Of a stretch of DNA of 64,000 nucleotides, positions 48,921-58,795 are shown in pieces. Below the pieces are notes generated by a model that saw only the letters and a program-made list of their open reading frames with translations, made no database searches and was not told where the DNA came from. Positions within the stretch are counted from its first letter, which is position 1. Each line of letters starts with the position of its first letter. The stretch is from the NCBI GenBank assembly GCA_022510665.1, contig JAFLSZ010000003.1, forward strand, positions 1-64,000. The letters run 5' to 3'. Origin of the DNA: Lachnospiraceae bacterium (GTDB lineage: Bacteria > Bacillota > Clostridia > Lachnospirales > Lachnospiraceae). The position numbers were made by a program, and so were the translations under genes.

Positions 48921-51094
48921 TGTGCCTCTTTTTCCGTAATGCTTGCGTTACAATACAGCGCAGGCGTTCCGTTGAGATAAATCCAGACTCCGATTCTTTC
49001 GCCTTCCGTCACTCCCGGCAACTGGTCCTTTTCTACGGAAAACGCCATCGAAGCAACCGATAGTTCGTCATATGACATGGCATCGTTATCATATAAAAGA
49101 TATCTTGCGTCGTTAGCAGTCTGCAGTTCAAAATATACCCATGCCACATCTCCCGGATTCATCGGGTTCCAAGGAATCGTAAACGATATCTCCCATACCC
49201 GCTTCGGCACCGGCGTCGGTGTTGCTTCCGGCGTCGGAGTCGGGCTCGGAGTTACTTCCGGCGTAGGCGTCGGCGTCGGTATCGGAGTCGCCTCTACAAT
49301 ACCGGTACTTACCCAAATATCTATCTTCGTCCCTACTGCCAGCATATTCCCTTCGGATTCGCTCTGATAGAAAACCAAACCTTCTTCGTAAATCGTGGAG
49401 CCTTCATAGTGAACTTCTCCCACATCAAACTCCTGTTCTCTTAATGCCAGTCTCGCACCTTCTAACGTCTTTCCGAGAAGATTCGGCACCACTCCCACTT
49501 TTTCGCCGCGGCTGACTACCAGAACAAGTTCGCCGCCTTTCGCAAGCAGTTCGTTGCGTTCCGGTATTGTACGGATTACACGGTTATTCTCAATCGTCGA
49601 ACTGTTTTCAAACTCAACACGCACTTTAAAATCATTTTCGGCTTCTGTCCTTGCGTCCACATAATTCCAAAGAGAATAGTTCGGCACCGTCAGCATTTCA
49701 GGTCCGGCACTGACTACCAGCCTTATTTCCTCGTCCAGCGTGACATCTACACCTCCTGACGGATACTGGGAAATTACCATACCCTTAGGGTAAACATCAC
49801 TGTAATCCGTATCTCCGTCTAAAATCGTAAAACGGTCGGACTGCTTTAACAAAACTTCTTTTGCGTCCTCTACCATTCGTCCGACTACGTTCTGTAAGCG
49901 GACCGTCTGCAGGTCGCTGTAAGGCGTAGGGGAAATTGTCGGTGTTCCCTCAATCTTTGGGCCGCCCGGTGTCGGTGTAACCTTTTCCGTACCAAACATA
50001 TTTACAAATTTGGATACTACAAAAACAATCGCCACCATACATACAATGGCAACAGCCACCACGACAAATACCATCGCTTTATCCCACTTAGGGTCCGTTC
50101 CGTCCAGTTCTTCCTCTTCTTCATGGAGCAGTTTCTTATTGGCCGGCTGGTTTGCCTCAAATCTCGTCACCGGAGACTTTGCGGCGCTTTTAATTACCGC
50201 CATCTCATCCTGCGTCATATTTTTCGTCGGAGAATCCGATACAACACCTGCGGAAATTCGAACAAAATCACCTTCCGGGTTCATTACGGAACGCTTTAAA
50301 TCCAAAATCAAATCAGACGCAGACAAATAGCGGTTTTCCGGACGCTTCTGCATACACTTTTGTACAATTTTATCCACGCTGTACGGCACAGCAGGATTGA
50401 CTTCCTTAACCGGCACCGGTTCATACTGGATATGCGAAAGCGCTACCGACACGGTATTATCGCCTGCAAACGGCACTTTTCCGCTAAGCATTTCATACAT
50501 CGTAATACCGAGAGAATAAATATCGCTCTTTTCGTCACTGTATCCGCCTCTTGCCTGTTCCGGAGAAAGATAATGTACGGAACCGACCGCATTTTGCGTC
50601 ACCGTGTTGGTCGTTGCAGCCTTGGCAATTCCAAAGTCCGCCACCTTCACTTTTCCCTCACGGGAAATAATGATATTCTGCGGTTTAATATCCCTATGTA
50701 CGATATGGTTGTCGTGCGCGGCTTCCAGACCCTGTGCAATCTGAATCGCTATACCGATGGCTTCTTTTATTTCCAGTCTTCCCTTTTTTTCGATAAATTT
50801 CTTCAAGGTAATCCCTTCTACCAGTTCCATAACGATATAATGCAGATCATCGTCATCACCGACATCGTATACGCTTACAATATTCGGATGGGAAAGTCCT
50901 GCGGCAGACTGTGCTTCCGCACGGAACTTTGTCACCAAATTCTTATCAGCAGAAAACTCCGGCTTTAAGATTTTAATTGCCACGTAACGATTCAGACGGT
51001 GGCATTTCGCGCGGTAGACATCCGCCATTCCGCCCGACCCGACCTTTTCAATAATTTCATACCTGTCACTGATAAACATTCCCGGTTTTACCAT
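48917..51094 (-). CDS. prkC: PASTA-domain Ser/Thr protein kinase (PrkC/Stk1 type)
   Basis: GSGGMADVYRAKC, HRDIKPQNII, TM helix, PASTA repeats, Thr/Pro linker and extra C-terminal domain. Confidence 0.94.
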   Translation of the reverse strand: MVKPGMFISDRYEIIEKVGSGGMADVYRAKCHRLNRYVAIKILKPEFSADKNLVTKFRAEAQSAAGLSHPNIVSVYDVGDDDDLHYIVMELVEGITLKKFIEKKGRLEIKEAIGIAIQIAQGLEAAHDNHIVHRDIKPQNIIISREGKVKVADFGIAKAATTNTVTQNAVGSVHYLSPEQARGGYSDEKSDIYSLGITMYEMLSGKVPFAGDNTVSVALSHIQYEPVPVKEVNPAVPYSVDKIVQKCMQKRPENRYLSASDLILDLKRSVMNPEGDFVRISAGVVSDSPTKNMTQDEMAVIKSAAKSPVTRFEANQPANKKLLHEEEEELDGTDPKWDKAMVFVVVAVAIVCMVAIVFVVSKFVNMFGTEKVTPTPGGPKIEGTPTISPTPYSDLQTVRLQNVVGRMVEDAKEVLLKQSDRFTILDGDTDYSDVYPKGMVISQYPSGGVDVTLDEEIRLVVSAGPEMLTVPNYSLWNYVDARTEAENDFKVRVEFENSSTIENNRVIRTIPERNELLAKGGELVLVVSRGEKVGVVPNLLGKTLEGARLALREQEFDVGEVHYEGSTIYEEGLVFYQSESEGNMLAVGTKIDIWVSTGIVEATPIPTPTPTPEVTPSPTPTPEATPTPVPKRVWEISFTIPWNPMNPGDVAWVYFELQTANDARYLLYDNDAMSYDELSVASMAFSVEKDQLPGVTEGERIGVWIYLNGTPALYCNASITEKEAQ

Positions 51095-51108
51095 ACAATC
51101 TCACCTTT

Positions 51109-51858
51109 CTAATTCCTGTCCTGTTTAATTTCAACTATAACCGCTGATATATTATCTTTTCCGCCGCACTCATTCGCGCGCTCCACCAACCGGCGCAGCG
51201 CGTTTTCCGGCGAATCCGCGTTTTTCATTACAATATGACGTATTTCCTCATCCTCTACCATATTTGTCAAACCATCCGTACAAAGCAGCAAAAAGCGTGA
51301 GTTTTCTTCCAATATTACCTCGTAACAGTCCGCTTCCACCGCATCTTCTACCCCGACCGCCCGTGTAATTACATTCTTATTCGGATGGATTCTTGCATCT
51401 TTTCTTAAAAGCTCCCCTTTGCGGATCATTTCTTCCACATAGGAGTGATCCACCGTAATCTGTTTTATCTCATCTCCGATAACATAAAATCTGCTGTCAC
51501 CGACATTCATTACATAAACTTTGTCTGAACATACCACAGCCGCCACCAGCGTCGTACCCATACCGCTGAGTTCGGAATTTTCCGCGGCATGCCCCGCCAC
51601 AGCTGCGTTTGCCGCAGAAACCGCTTCCGTCATGGCACTGATTATTGTCGGCTGTCCGCTCCTTTGGATTTGTCCGACAAACTCTTCCACACAGCAGCGG
51701 GAAGCATAATCTCCCGCATTATATCCGCCCATGCCGTCCGCAACAATATATAGATTCGGAAGGGAACCGACCGGCTCATCACTGCTGTATATGTAGTCCT
51801 GATTGACCGTTCTTGTCTTTCCCGTATCCGTAATAAAATACGACTTCAAGGTATTCAC
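51109..51858 (-). CDS. prpC: Stp1/PrpC-family PP2C protein phosphatase
   Basis: YIVADGMGGYNAGDYAS, GDSRFYVI, GGKDNISAVIVEI. Confidence 0.93.
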   Translation of the reverse strand: MNTLKSYFITDTGKTRTVNQDYIYSSDEPVGSLPNLYIVADGMGGYNAGDYASRCCVEEFVGQIQRSGQPTIISAMTEAVSAANAAVAGHAAENSELSGMGTTLVAAVVCSDKVYVMNVGDSRFYVIGDEIKQITVDHSYVEEMIRKGELLRKDARIHPNKNVITRAVGVEDAVEADCYEVILEENSRFLLLCTDGLTNMVEDEEIRHIVMKNADSPENALRRLVERANECGGKDNISAVIVEIKQDRN

Positions 51859-51863
51859 CTCCT

Positions 51864-52949
51864 CTAATACTGCTCACACCCTGTACCGCAGCTGTTTTTT
51901 GCGGGAAAATCAGAATCCAAATGACTTTTTCTTAACTGTCCGCATGCCGCTCCGATATCTGCACCCAATTCTCTTCTAATAGTAACATTTATATTATATT
52001 TTTCAAGTGTTTTTCTAAAATTTAAAACATTTTTAAAACTTGACTGCCTGTAATCCCGCTCTTTAATAGGGTTTACAGGAATTAAATTAACATGGCAATT
52101 TTTTTTGTACAGCAGCTTTCCCAGCTCGTCCGCGTCTGCCCCGGTATCATTTTCCCCCGCAACCAGACTGTATTCGTAAGTAATTCTGCGTCCTGTCTTT
52201 TCAAAATAATTGTCACAGGCGGCAATTACTTCTTCCAGAGAATATCGGTTCGCTACCGGCATCAGGCGTCTTCTCGCCTCATCGTTCGGCGCGTGCAGGG
52301 ATAACGCCAGTGTAACCGGAAGCCCTTCTTCGGCAAACCGCCTCATAGGCTCTACAAGACCGCAGGTTGACACCGTGATATTCCGAATACTCATTCCCTG
52401 CCCCTTTGCGTCGGTAATTAACCGCAGAAACCGCACCAGATTCCCGTAATTATCCATCGGCTCACCGGTTCCCATTACCACGACATTGGACACCCGCTCG
52501 CCGGTCAGTTCCTGTATCCGGTAAATCTGTTCCAGCATCTCCGAAGGAAGGAGATTGCGTTCCAATCCGCCAAGCGTCGAAGCACAGAAGCGACACCCCA
52601 TACGGCACCCCGCTTGGGAAGAAATACAGACGGAATTTCCGTGTTTGTATTTCATAAACACGCTTTCAATTACTTTATCGTCCGGCAGGGCAAACAAAAA
52701 CTTTACGGTTTCATCCTGTGCGGAAGAAAGCCTTTTTACTTCCCTGAGGACAACAAGCGTATAAACTTCCGCAAGACGCTTTCTAAGCGTTTCCGGCAGA
52801 TTCGTCATCCGGGAAAAGTCGGTCACCTGGCTCTTATGCAGCCAATCAAAAATCTGTGCCGCCCTGAATTTTTTCTCTCCCATCGTCAGAAGTTCTTCCG
52901 ATAGTTCCTGTAATGTATATGATTTTATGTCCTTTTTTCCTGTTTCCAT
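51864..52949 (-). CDS. rlmN: 23S rRNA (adenine(2503)-C(2))-methyltransferase
   Basis: SSQAGCRMGCRFCAST, VVMGTGEPMDNY, RRELGADIGAACGQLR. Confidence 0.97.
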   Translation of the reverse strand: METGKKDIKSYTLQELSEELLTMGEKKFRAAQIFDWLHKSQVTDFSRMTNLPETLRKRLAEVYTLVVLREVKRLSSAQDETVKFLFALPDDKVIESVFMKYKHGNSVCISSQAGCRMGCRFCASTLGGLERNLLPSEMLEQIYRIQELTGERVSNVVVMGTGEPMDNYGNLVRFLRLITDAKGQGMSIRNITVSTCGLVEPMRRFAEEGLPVTLALSLHAPNDEARRRLMPVANRYSLEEVIAACDNYFEKTGRRITYEYSLVAGENDTGADADELGKLLYKKNCHVNLIPVNPIKERDYRQSSFKNVLNFRKTLEKYNINVTIRRELGADIGAACGQLRKSHLDSDFPAKNSCGTGCEQY

Positions 52950-52963
52950 TGCTCGGCTTGTCC

Positions 52964-54343
52964 TCACATTCCCTGCTGCACGGACGGTTTCTTAAACCTT
53001 GCCACGAAAAAGCCGTCCGTCTTGTGGAGCCCCGGCAGCATCTGAAGATAACCGTCCTTTGTCGTGTTCGTCCAAAGGTCTTTTGAAAGAAACGGTTCCA
53101 GACTGTCCGGCTGCAGCCCGCATTCTTTCAAAAAATCGCAGCCGCCTATATTTTCTTCCTTGTTTAAAGTACAGGTGGAAAAGATCAGTACGCCGCCTTT
53201 CTTGACATAGCGCACGGCATTTTCCAGAATCTTTTTTTGCAGAACACAAAGTTCTTTTTGCTGCTCTGCTGTCATAAACAGCTTAATATCCGGCTTTTTT
53301 CCGAGAATTCCGAGACCGGAGCATGGAACGTCGGCTAATACCACGTCGTAGTTTTCTTCGTCTTCCTTCCGATAAACCGTTGCATCGGAAAGCGTTACGG
53401 TTATGTTTGGCAGACGGCACCTTGTTTTATTTTCTTCTAAGAGTTTTATCTTTTCCCCGGTGCAGTCTCTCGCTTCCACCGTTCCGCCGCCAAGCGTACA
53501 CAAAATATCCGCCGCCATGACCGACTTTCCGCCCGGAGCCGCGCAAAGATCCAAAACACGCTCTCCGCCGCAAAGCCCTGCCGCAACTACCGCCTGCATG
53601 GAACTCTCGTCCTGAATATAAAACGCGCCCTCATCAAAAAGCGGCAGACGTTTTGGCAGGTCAATTTCAAAAAGCCGCAAAGCCTCCTTGGAATAAAAAC
53701 CTTCTTCTGTCCTAATTCCCGCTTTCTGAAATGTTTGCGTCAATTTTTCTACATCTGTCGTATGACTCATGCAGCGCACAGTCATTGCATTTTCTTCCTC
53801 CAGAAATGCCGCAAAAACTTTTTCCGCCGTTTCGGCCCCGTACTGTCCGACTATCTGTTCTACAAAAGTAGTAGGAATGGAATATCGCACGGAAAGGTAT
53901 TCCGTCCGGTTGATTTCGGCATCCGGATATTCTATTTTCTCTGCCCTGGCAATTGCTCTTGCCACTCCGTTTACAAACCCGGAAAGCCCGGAAAATCCGA
54001 ACTTTTTCGTTAATTTCACCGCTTCGTTACAGGCGGCTCCCGCCGGTATCTTATCCATAAAACGAAGCTGATATACCGTTGTCCGCAAAATCGCGGCAAT
54101 CGCGGGCTTCATCCTGCGTACCGGCGTTTTGGAAAACCGGTCGATGATATAATCCAATTCTATCATGCGTTCCAGACAACCTTCCAACAGCCTTGTTGCA
54201 AGCGCCCTTTCCCGCTTTTCTTCTATCAAAAAGAGATATTTTTCCTTTGCCGCCTGTGAAAACTGCTTTTCCTCGCACACGGCAAGCAGCATTCTGACTG
54301 CCGCCTCTCTTGCCGGCAAAGCTCTCTTTTCTTTCGTAACCAT
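52964..54343 (-). CDS. rsmB: 16S rRNA (cytosine(967)-C(5))-methyltransferase
   Basis: NusB-like N-terminus; VLDLCAAPGGKSVMAA, VLADVPCSGLG, STCTLNKEEN. Confidence 0.95.
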   Translation of the reverse strand: MVTKEKRALPAREAAVRMLLAVCEEKQFSQAAKEKYLFLIEEKRERALATRLLEGCLERMIELDYIIDRFSKTPVRRMKPAIAAILRTTVYQLRFMDKIPAGAACNEAVKLTKKFGFSGLSGFVNGVARAIARAEKIEYPDAEINRTEYLSVRYSIPTTFVEQIVGQYGAETAEKVFAAFLEEENAMTVRCMSHTTDVEKLTQTFQKAGIRTEEGFYSKEALRLFEIDLPKRLPLFDEGAFYIQDESSMQAVVAAGLCGGERVLDLCAAPGGKSVMAADILCTLGGGTVEARDCTGEKIKLLEENKTRCRLPNITVTLSDATVYRKEDEENYDVVLADVPCSGLGILGKKPDIKLFMTAEQQKELCVLQKKILENAVRYVKKGGVLIFSTCTLNKEENIGGCDFLKECGLQPDSLEPFLSKDLWTNTTKDGYLQMLPGLHKTDGFFVARFKKPSVQQGM

Positions 54344-54344
54344 T

Positions 54345-55031
54345 CTAATTTCTCCTTCTGCGTGCAATTAACAACAGCCGTACTAACTGCAGCGTCGTCG
54401 CGGCCGCAGATGCAAGATAGGTGAAAGCAGCCGCCCTTAATACCTTTTTCACTTTCGGAAGTTCCGTACTCCCCACCATACCGCTTTCACCCAAAATGGC
54501 AACCGCACGGGCCGAAGCGTTAAACTCCACCGGAAGGGTCACAAACTGGAACAGTACCGCAAAAGAAAACAAGAAAATTCCGATCGGAACCAGCGTATTA
54601 TACATACTTAAAAGCAGACCGAGTATGAAAATCGGCATGGAAAGCCTGTTTCCGAAGTTTACAATCGGTACCAAAAAGTGCCTCAGACGAAGCGGTACAT
54701 ACTCCTCACTGTCCTGAATCGCATGTCCGCACTCATGTGCCGCCACGCCAATCGCCGCGATGGACGTACTGTTATACACCGTATCGGAAAGACGCAGCGT
54801 CTTTGTCGAAGAATCATAGTGGTCCGTCAGACTTCCGGCTATCCGCTCAATTTTTACATCGACAATCCCCGCGCCGTGCAAAATCTGCTCTGCCGCCTCT
54901 ACCGCGGTAATTCCGCGCTTTGAAGCCACTTTTGAATATTTTGAATAGGTGCTCTTTACTCCCGCCGAAGCCCACAGGGCAAGTATTGCACCGATAATTA
55001 CCAAAATATATGTCGAATCATAATATCCCAT
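54345..55031 (-). CDS. Zinc metallopeptidase, YugP family
   Basis: VAAHECGHAIQDSEEYVPLRLRHFLVPIVNFG. Confidence 0.9.
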   Translation of the reverse strand: MGYYDSTYILVIIGAILALWASAGVKSTYSKYSKVASKRGITAVEAAEQILHGAGIVDVKIERIAGSLTDHYDSSTKTLRLSDTVYNSTSIAAIGVAAHECGHAIQDSEEYVPLRLRHFLVPIVNFGNRLSMPIFILGLLLSMYNTLVPIGIFLFSFAVLFQFVTLPVEFNASARAVAILGESGMVGSTELPKVKKVLRAAAFTYLASAAATTLQLVRLLLIARRRRN

Positions 55032-55079
55032 TCTTCATCCTCCTTTTTCACTGTTGTTTTAACAAACCCGCCAAACCGT

Positions 55080-56018
55080 TTAAGTGCCGAACACCAGTCC
55101 CGGTACAAGCGGATACCCTCGTAAAAACTCTTCCGTCGTCATACGGCGTTTTCCGTCCGGCTGGAGTTCCCGTATCCTTAAAATTCCGTTTCCGGTCATA
55201 ATCCAAAGCATTCCGTCCTTTACCGATACCAGCGTTCCGCACGGACAGGCCTCAAATTTGTCGTAAGAAACCGATGCACTCCAAAACTTTAGCGTTTTTC
55301 CCTGCCAGTAAGTATACGCACTCGGCCACGGATTTAACCCCCGGATTAAACGCTCCAGATACTCCGCGGAGTAAGTAAAATCCAATTTTCCCATTTCCTT
55401 GCGAAGCATTTTCGCATAGGTGGACGCTTCGTGCTTCTGCGGCTCATAAACGGCCGTTCCCGCTTCCACCTGTTCCATTGCCGAAAGAAGCAGCGGTCCG
55501 CCTGCCGCCGCCAGCTTATCATGCAAACTTCCGCCGGTTTCTCCGGCTGTAATTTCAATTTCTTCCCTGCATATCATATCGCCGGTATCTAACCCCTCGT
55601 CCATCCGCATAATCGTAACTCCGGTTTTTTCTTTTCCGTCGATAATCGCCCACTGAATCGGTGCCGCACCGCGGTATTCCGGAAGCAGCGAGGCATGTAC
55701 ATTCAGACAGCCGTATTTCGGAAGCTCCAAAATTTCTTTCGATAAAATCTGTCCGAATGCGGCCACCAAAATAATATCCGGCGCCAACTGTTTTAACTGT
55801 GCCACCGCATCCGGAGACTTTACTTTCTCCGGCTGTAAAACCGATATGCCGTATTCTTCCGCAAGGAGCTTTACCGGGGACTTTGTAAGGAGCTTTCCGC
55901 GTCCTTTCGGACGGTCCGGCTGCGTTACTACCGCTATAATCTCATGTTTTGATGACAGAAGCAGGCTTTTTAATACTTCTGCCGCGATTTCCGGCGTTCC
56001 CATAAAAACCGCTCTCAT
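55080..56018 (-). CDS. fmt: Methionyl-tRNA formyltransferase
   Basis: VFMGTPEIAAEVLKSLL; NVHASLLPEYRGAAPIQWAI. Confidence 0.97.
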   Translation of the reverse strand: MRAVFMGTPEIAAEVLKSLLLSSKHEIIAVVTQPDRPKGRGKLLTKSPVKLLAEEYGISVLQPEKVKSPDAVAQLKQLAPDIILVAAFGQILSKEILELPKYGCLNVHASLLPEYRGAAPIQWAIIDGKEKTGVTIMRMDEGLDTGDMICREEIEITAGETGGSLHDKLAAAGGPLLLSAMEQVEAGTAVYEPQKHEASTYAKMLRKEMGKLDFTYSAEYLERLIRGLNPWPSAYTYWQGKTLKFWSASVSYDKFEACPCGTLVSVKDGMLWIMTGNGILRIRELQPDGKRRMTTEEFLRGYPLVPGLVFGT

Positions 56019-56029
56019 ATATCCGCCTC

Positions 56030-56509
56030 CTATGATTCCTCTGCATTGACTTCATGCAGTCTTCCCTCTACTTTTTCCACATATACAATACCGTCCAAAT
56101 GGTCGATTTCATGGCAAAACGCGCGCGCCAGAAGTTCCGTGCCTTTTATTTCAAACGGTTTCATGGAAAGGTCATATGCCCGTACCGTAACCTCGTTCGG
56201 TCTGGTAACGGTTCCCGCCATTCCGGGAACGCTGAGACACCCTTCATCACCTGTCTGACTGCCCTCCGCCGCGATAATTTCCGGATTAATCATAACAATC
56301 GGCTGATTTCCTTCCGGAGTCACATCAACTACCACAATTCTTTTCAAAACACCGACCTGCGGAGCCGCAAGACCTACACCGTTCGCAGTATACATTGTCT
56401 CCAGCATATCGTGTACTAAGTCTACTATTTTATGATTCACTTCCGTTACCGGTTTGGAAACTTTCTGTAATACCGGATCTCCCAGCCTCCTGATTCTTCT
56501 TAATGCCAT
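56030..56509 (-). CDS. def: Peptide deformylase
   Basis: GVGLAAPQVGV, EGCLSVPG, CHEIDHLDGIVYV. Confidence 0.97.
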   Translation of the reverse strand: MALRRIRRLGDPVLQKVSKPVTEVNHKIVDLVHDMLETMYTANGVGLAAPQVGVLKRIVVVDVTPEGNQPIVMINPEIIAAEGSQTGDEGCLSVPGMAGTVTRPNEVTVRAYDLSMKPFEIKGTELLARAFCHEIDHLDGIVYVEKVEGRLHEVNAEES

Positions 56510-56527
56510 TGTCTTATCCTCCTGTTA

Positions 56528-58762
56528 TCAATAACCGTTTAATGGATTAAAGTCAAATTGTATATTACACTTCATTGCCGCTTCTGTCAACTTTTTCTCC
56601 TCTGCCGCGAGCCGGTGCAGCTGCATTAAACGTTCATACTTTAACGCTTTTACATAGACCACATACCGGTACAGGTCGTTTGCCTTGGCAAGTCCTGCCG
56701 GAACCGGTCCGATTACTGTACCGGACTTTTCTTCCGGAAAAAGTGCCGCAAAAAGTACATCTGCCAGCCGTTTTGCTGCCAGTCCGGCGTTTTCTTCCGT
56801 CTCCGCCTGTACCAGAACCGCCAGAATATGTGCTGCCGGAGGATACTTTAACATCTTCCGGTATGCCATCTCCTGCCGGTAAAAGCTCTCGTAATCCTCG
56901 GTTGCCGCCGCCGTGATACTGTAATGTTCCGGCTGGTAAGTCTGAATTACTACCTCCCCCGACAGCCGGTCGCGCCCCGCCCTGCCTGCCGCCTGTGCCA
57001 ACAGACAGAAGGTTCTCTCCGCCGCGCGGTAATCCCCCGCGTAAAGCGATAAATCCGCGGCAATAATTCCAACGAGCGTTACCCGCGGGAAATCATGCCC
57101 CTTGACAATCATCTGTGTCCCGATTAACACCTGTGCTCCGCCGTTGGCAAACTCCTCAACAATCTTTTGATGCCCGCCCTTTTGCTTTGTCGTATCGGCA
57201 TCCATGCGAAGCACCTTTACTTCCGGAAACTCCCGCAGCACCGCTTCTTCCACCTTCTGCGTACCGGTTCCGAACAAACCGATATATTGCGAGCCGCATG
57301 CCGGACAAAGCTTCGGCTGCTTTGTCTCATAACCGCAGTAATGGCATAGAAGCGTCCCGCCTTTATGATACGTAAGAGATATATCGCAGTGCGGACATTT
57401 CATTCCCTCGCCGCAGGCGCGGCAGGAAACCGTCCCCGCATATCCCCTCCTATTTAAAAATAACATAACCTGCTCCCCTTTGGCAAGTCGTTCCTGCATC
57501 CGTTCTTTTAATTTCCTGCTGAACATGGAACGGTTTCCTGCCCGCAGTTCCTCCCGCAAATCCACAATCTCCACACGCGGCATCTGTGCCTCTTTTGCAC
57601 GTTTTGTCAGGGTAAGGAGCCTGTATTCCCCATTCTTCGCACGGGAGTACGCCTCCAATGACGGAGTCGCAGAACCTAACAGCAGAGAAGCATTGGTCAG
57701 TTTCGCAAGATATTCCGCCGTTTCTCTCGCATGATACCGCGGCGTTCCTTCGCTTTTGTAAGCGCCCTCCTGCTCCTCGTCGATAATAATCAGTCCAAGC
57801 CGTTCAAACGGCGTAAACAGCGCCGAGCGCGGTCCAATCATTACGTCAATCTCTCCCTGACTTGCACGTACATACTGATCATAGCGCTCTCCCGAAGAAA
57901 GCCTCGAATGCAGCACGGAAACACGCTCGCCAAACCGTTCGTAAAATCTGCGTACCGTCTGGAAAGTAAGTGAAATCTCAGGTATCAGTGCAATAACCTG
58001 TTTTCCCTCTTTGACAACCCGTTCAATCAGTTCTAAATAAACTTCGGTCTTACCGCTTCCGGTAACGCCAAATAATAGATATGTCCCGCGTTTTTCCTGA
58101 CTGTAATCCTGCCAAAGCTCTTCAACGGCTTTTCTCTGTTCTTCGTTTAAATCCGGACGTTTCGCGGAGCGTACTCCTTCTGCGGTATTCCGGTACATTG
58201 TTTCCTCCCGCACGGAAAAAATCCCGTCGCGGCATACCGCTTCTACCGTTGCCGCGGAAATCCGAAGTTTTTCCAGCGTTTCCCTGTAATCCGCCTCGGA
58301 CCTCCCACGCAGCTCATCCAACAAACGAACACGCGCCTGAAACTTTCGTTTCAGCGCCTCATTATAATATTCCGTAAACCGTGCCTCGTCGGCCATAAGT
58401 ACAAGGGTACGCTTTTTTACTTCCTTTACCGCCTGCTTTACCGGAAGCACGGTCTTTAACGCCTCGTTCATCGTTCCGCCGAAATGCTCTTTCATCCAGT
58501 AGGCAAGGGTAATAAAGCGCCGTTCAACCGAGACCGCTCCCGGCACCACCGATACAATCTCTTTTGTGCGTGCCGGATCAAATACGGGCGTTTCCGAGGT
58601 GTCGATAATATACCCCTCCACCCTTCGGTTTCCGCCGCCGAACGGCACTTCCACCTTGGCTCCGACAACCGCTTCCGAAAAAAGAGCATCGGGAATCGCA
58701 TATTGATATGTCTTATCCAGTTTTTCCAGCGAAATGTCTACAATTACATCGGCATACCGCAT
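56528..58762 (-). CDS. priA: Primosomal protein N' (PriA helicase)
   Basis: LLFGVTGSGKTEVYLELI, IIDEEQEGAYKSEGTPRYHARE, zinc-binding CRACGEGMKCPHC. Confidence 0.97.
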   Translation of the reverse strand: MRYADVIVDISLEKLDKTYQYAIPDALFSEAVVGAKVEVPFGGGNRRVEGYIIDTSETPVFDPARTKEIVSVVPGAVSVERRFITLAYWMKEHFGGTMNEALKTVLPVKQAVKEVKKRTLVLMADEARFTEYYNEALKRKFQARVRLLDELRGRSEADYRETLEKLRISAATVEAVCRDGIFSVREETMYRNTAEGVRSAKRPDLNEEQRKAVEELWQDYSQEKRGTYLLFGVTGSGKTEVYLELIERVVKEGKQVIALIPEISLTFQTVRRFYERFGERVSVLHSRLSSGERYDQYVRASQGEIDVMIGPRSALFTPFERLGLIIIDEEQEGAYKSEGTPRYHARETAEYLAKLTNASLLLGSATPSLEAYSRAKNGEYRLLTLTKRAKEAQMPRVEIVDLREELRAGNRSMFSRKLKERMQERLAKGEQVMLFLNRRGYAGTVSCRACGEGMKCPHCDISLTYHKGGTLLCHYCGYETKQPKLCPACGSQYIGLFGTGTQKVEEAVLREFPEVKVLRMDADTTKQKGGHQKIVEEFANGGAQVLIGTQMIVKGHDFPRVTLVGIIAADLSLYAGDYRAAERTFCLLAQAAGRAGRDRLSGEVVIQTYQPEHYSITAAATEDYESFYRQEMAYRKMLKYPPAAHILAVLVQAETEENAGLAAKRLADVLFAALFPEEKSGTVIGPVPAGLAKANDLYRYVVYVKALKYERLMQLHRLAAEEKKLTEAAMKCNIQFDFNPLNGY

Positions 58763-58795
58763 GATGCCCCGTTTCCTCCTTATTGTATCTTTTCC

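Noticed and set aside
49196-49310. GGCGTCGG-type short repeats in prkC and similar repeats at 1-120
   Set aside because: Codon-level Thr/Pro linker repeats; ordinary low-complexity coding sequence.
50360-50968. 202-aa plus-strand ORF opposite prkC
   Set aside because: Antisense to conserved kinase domain; no SD or family.
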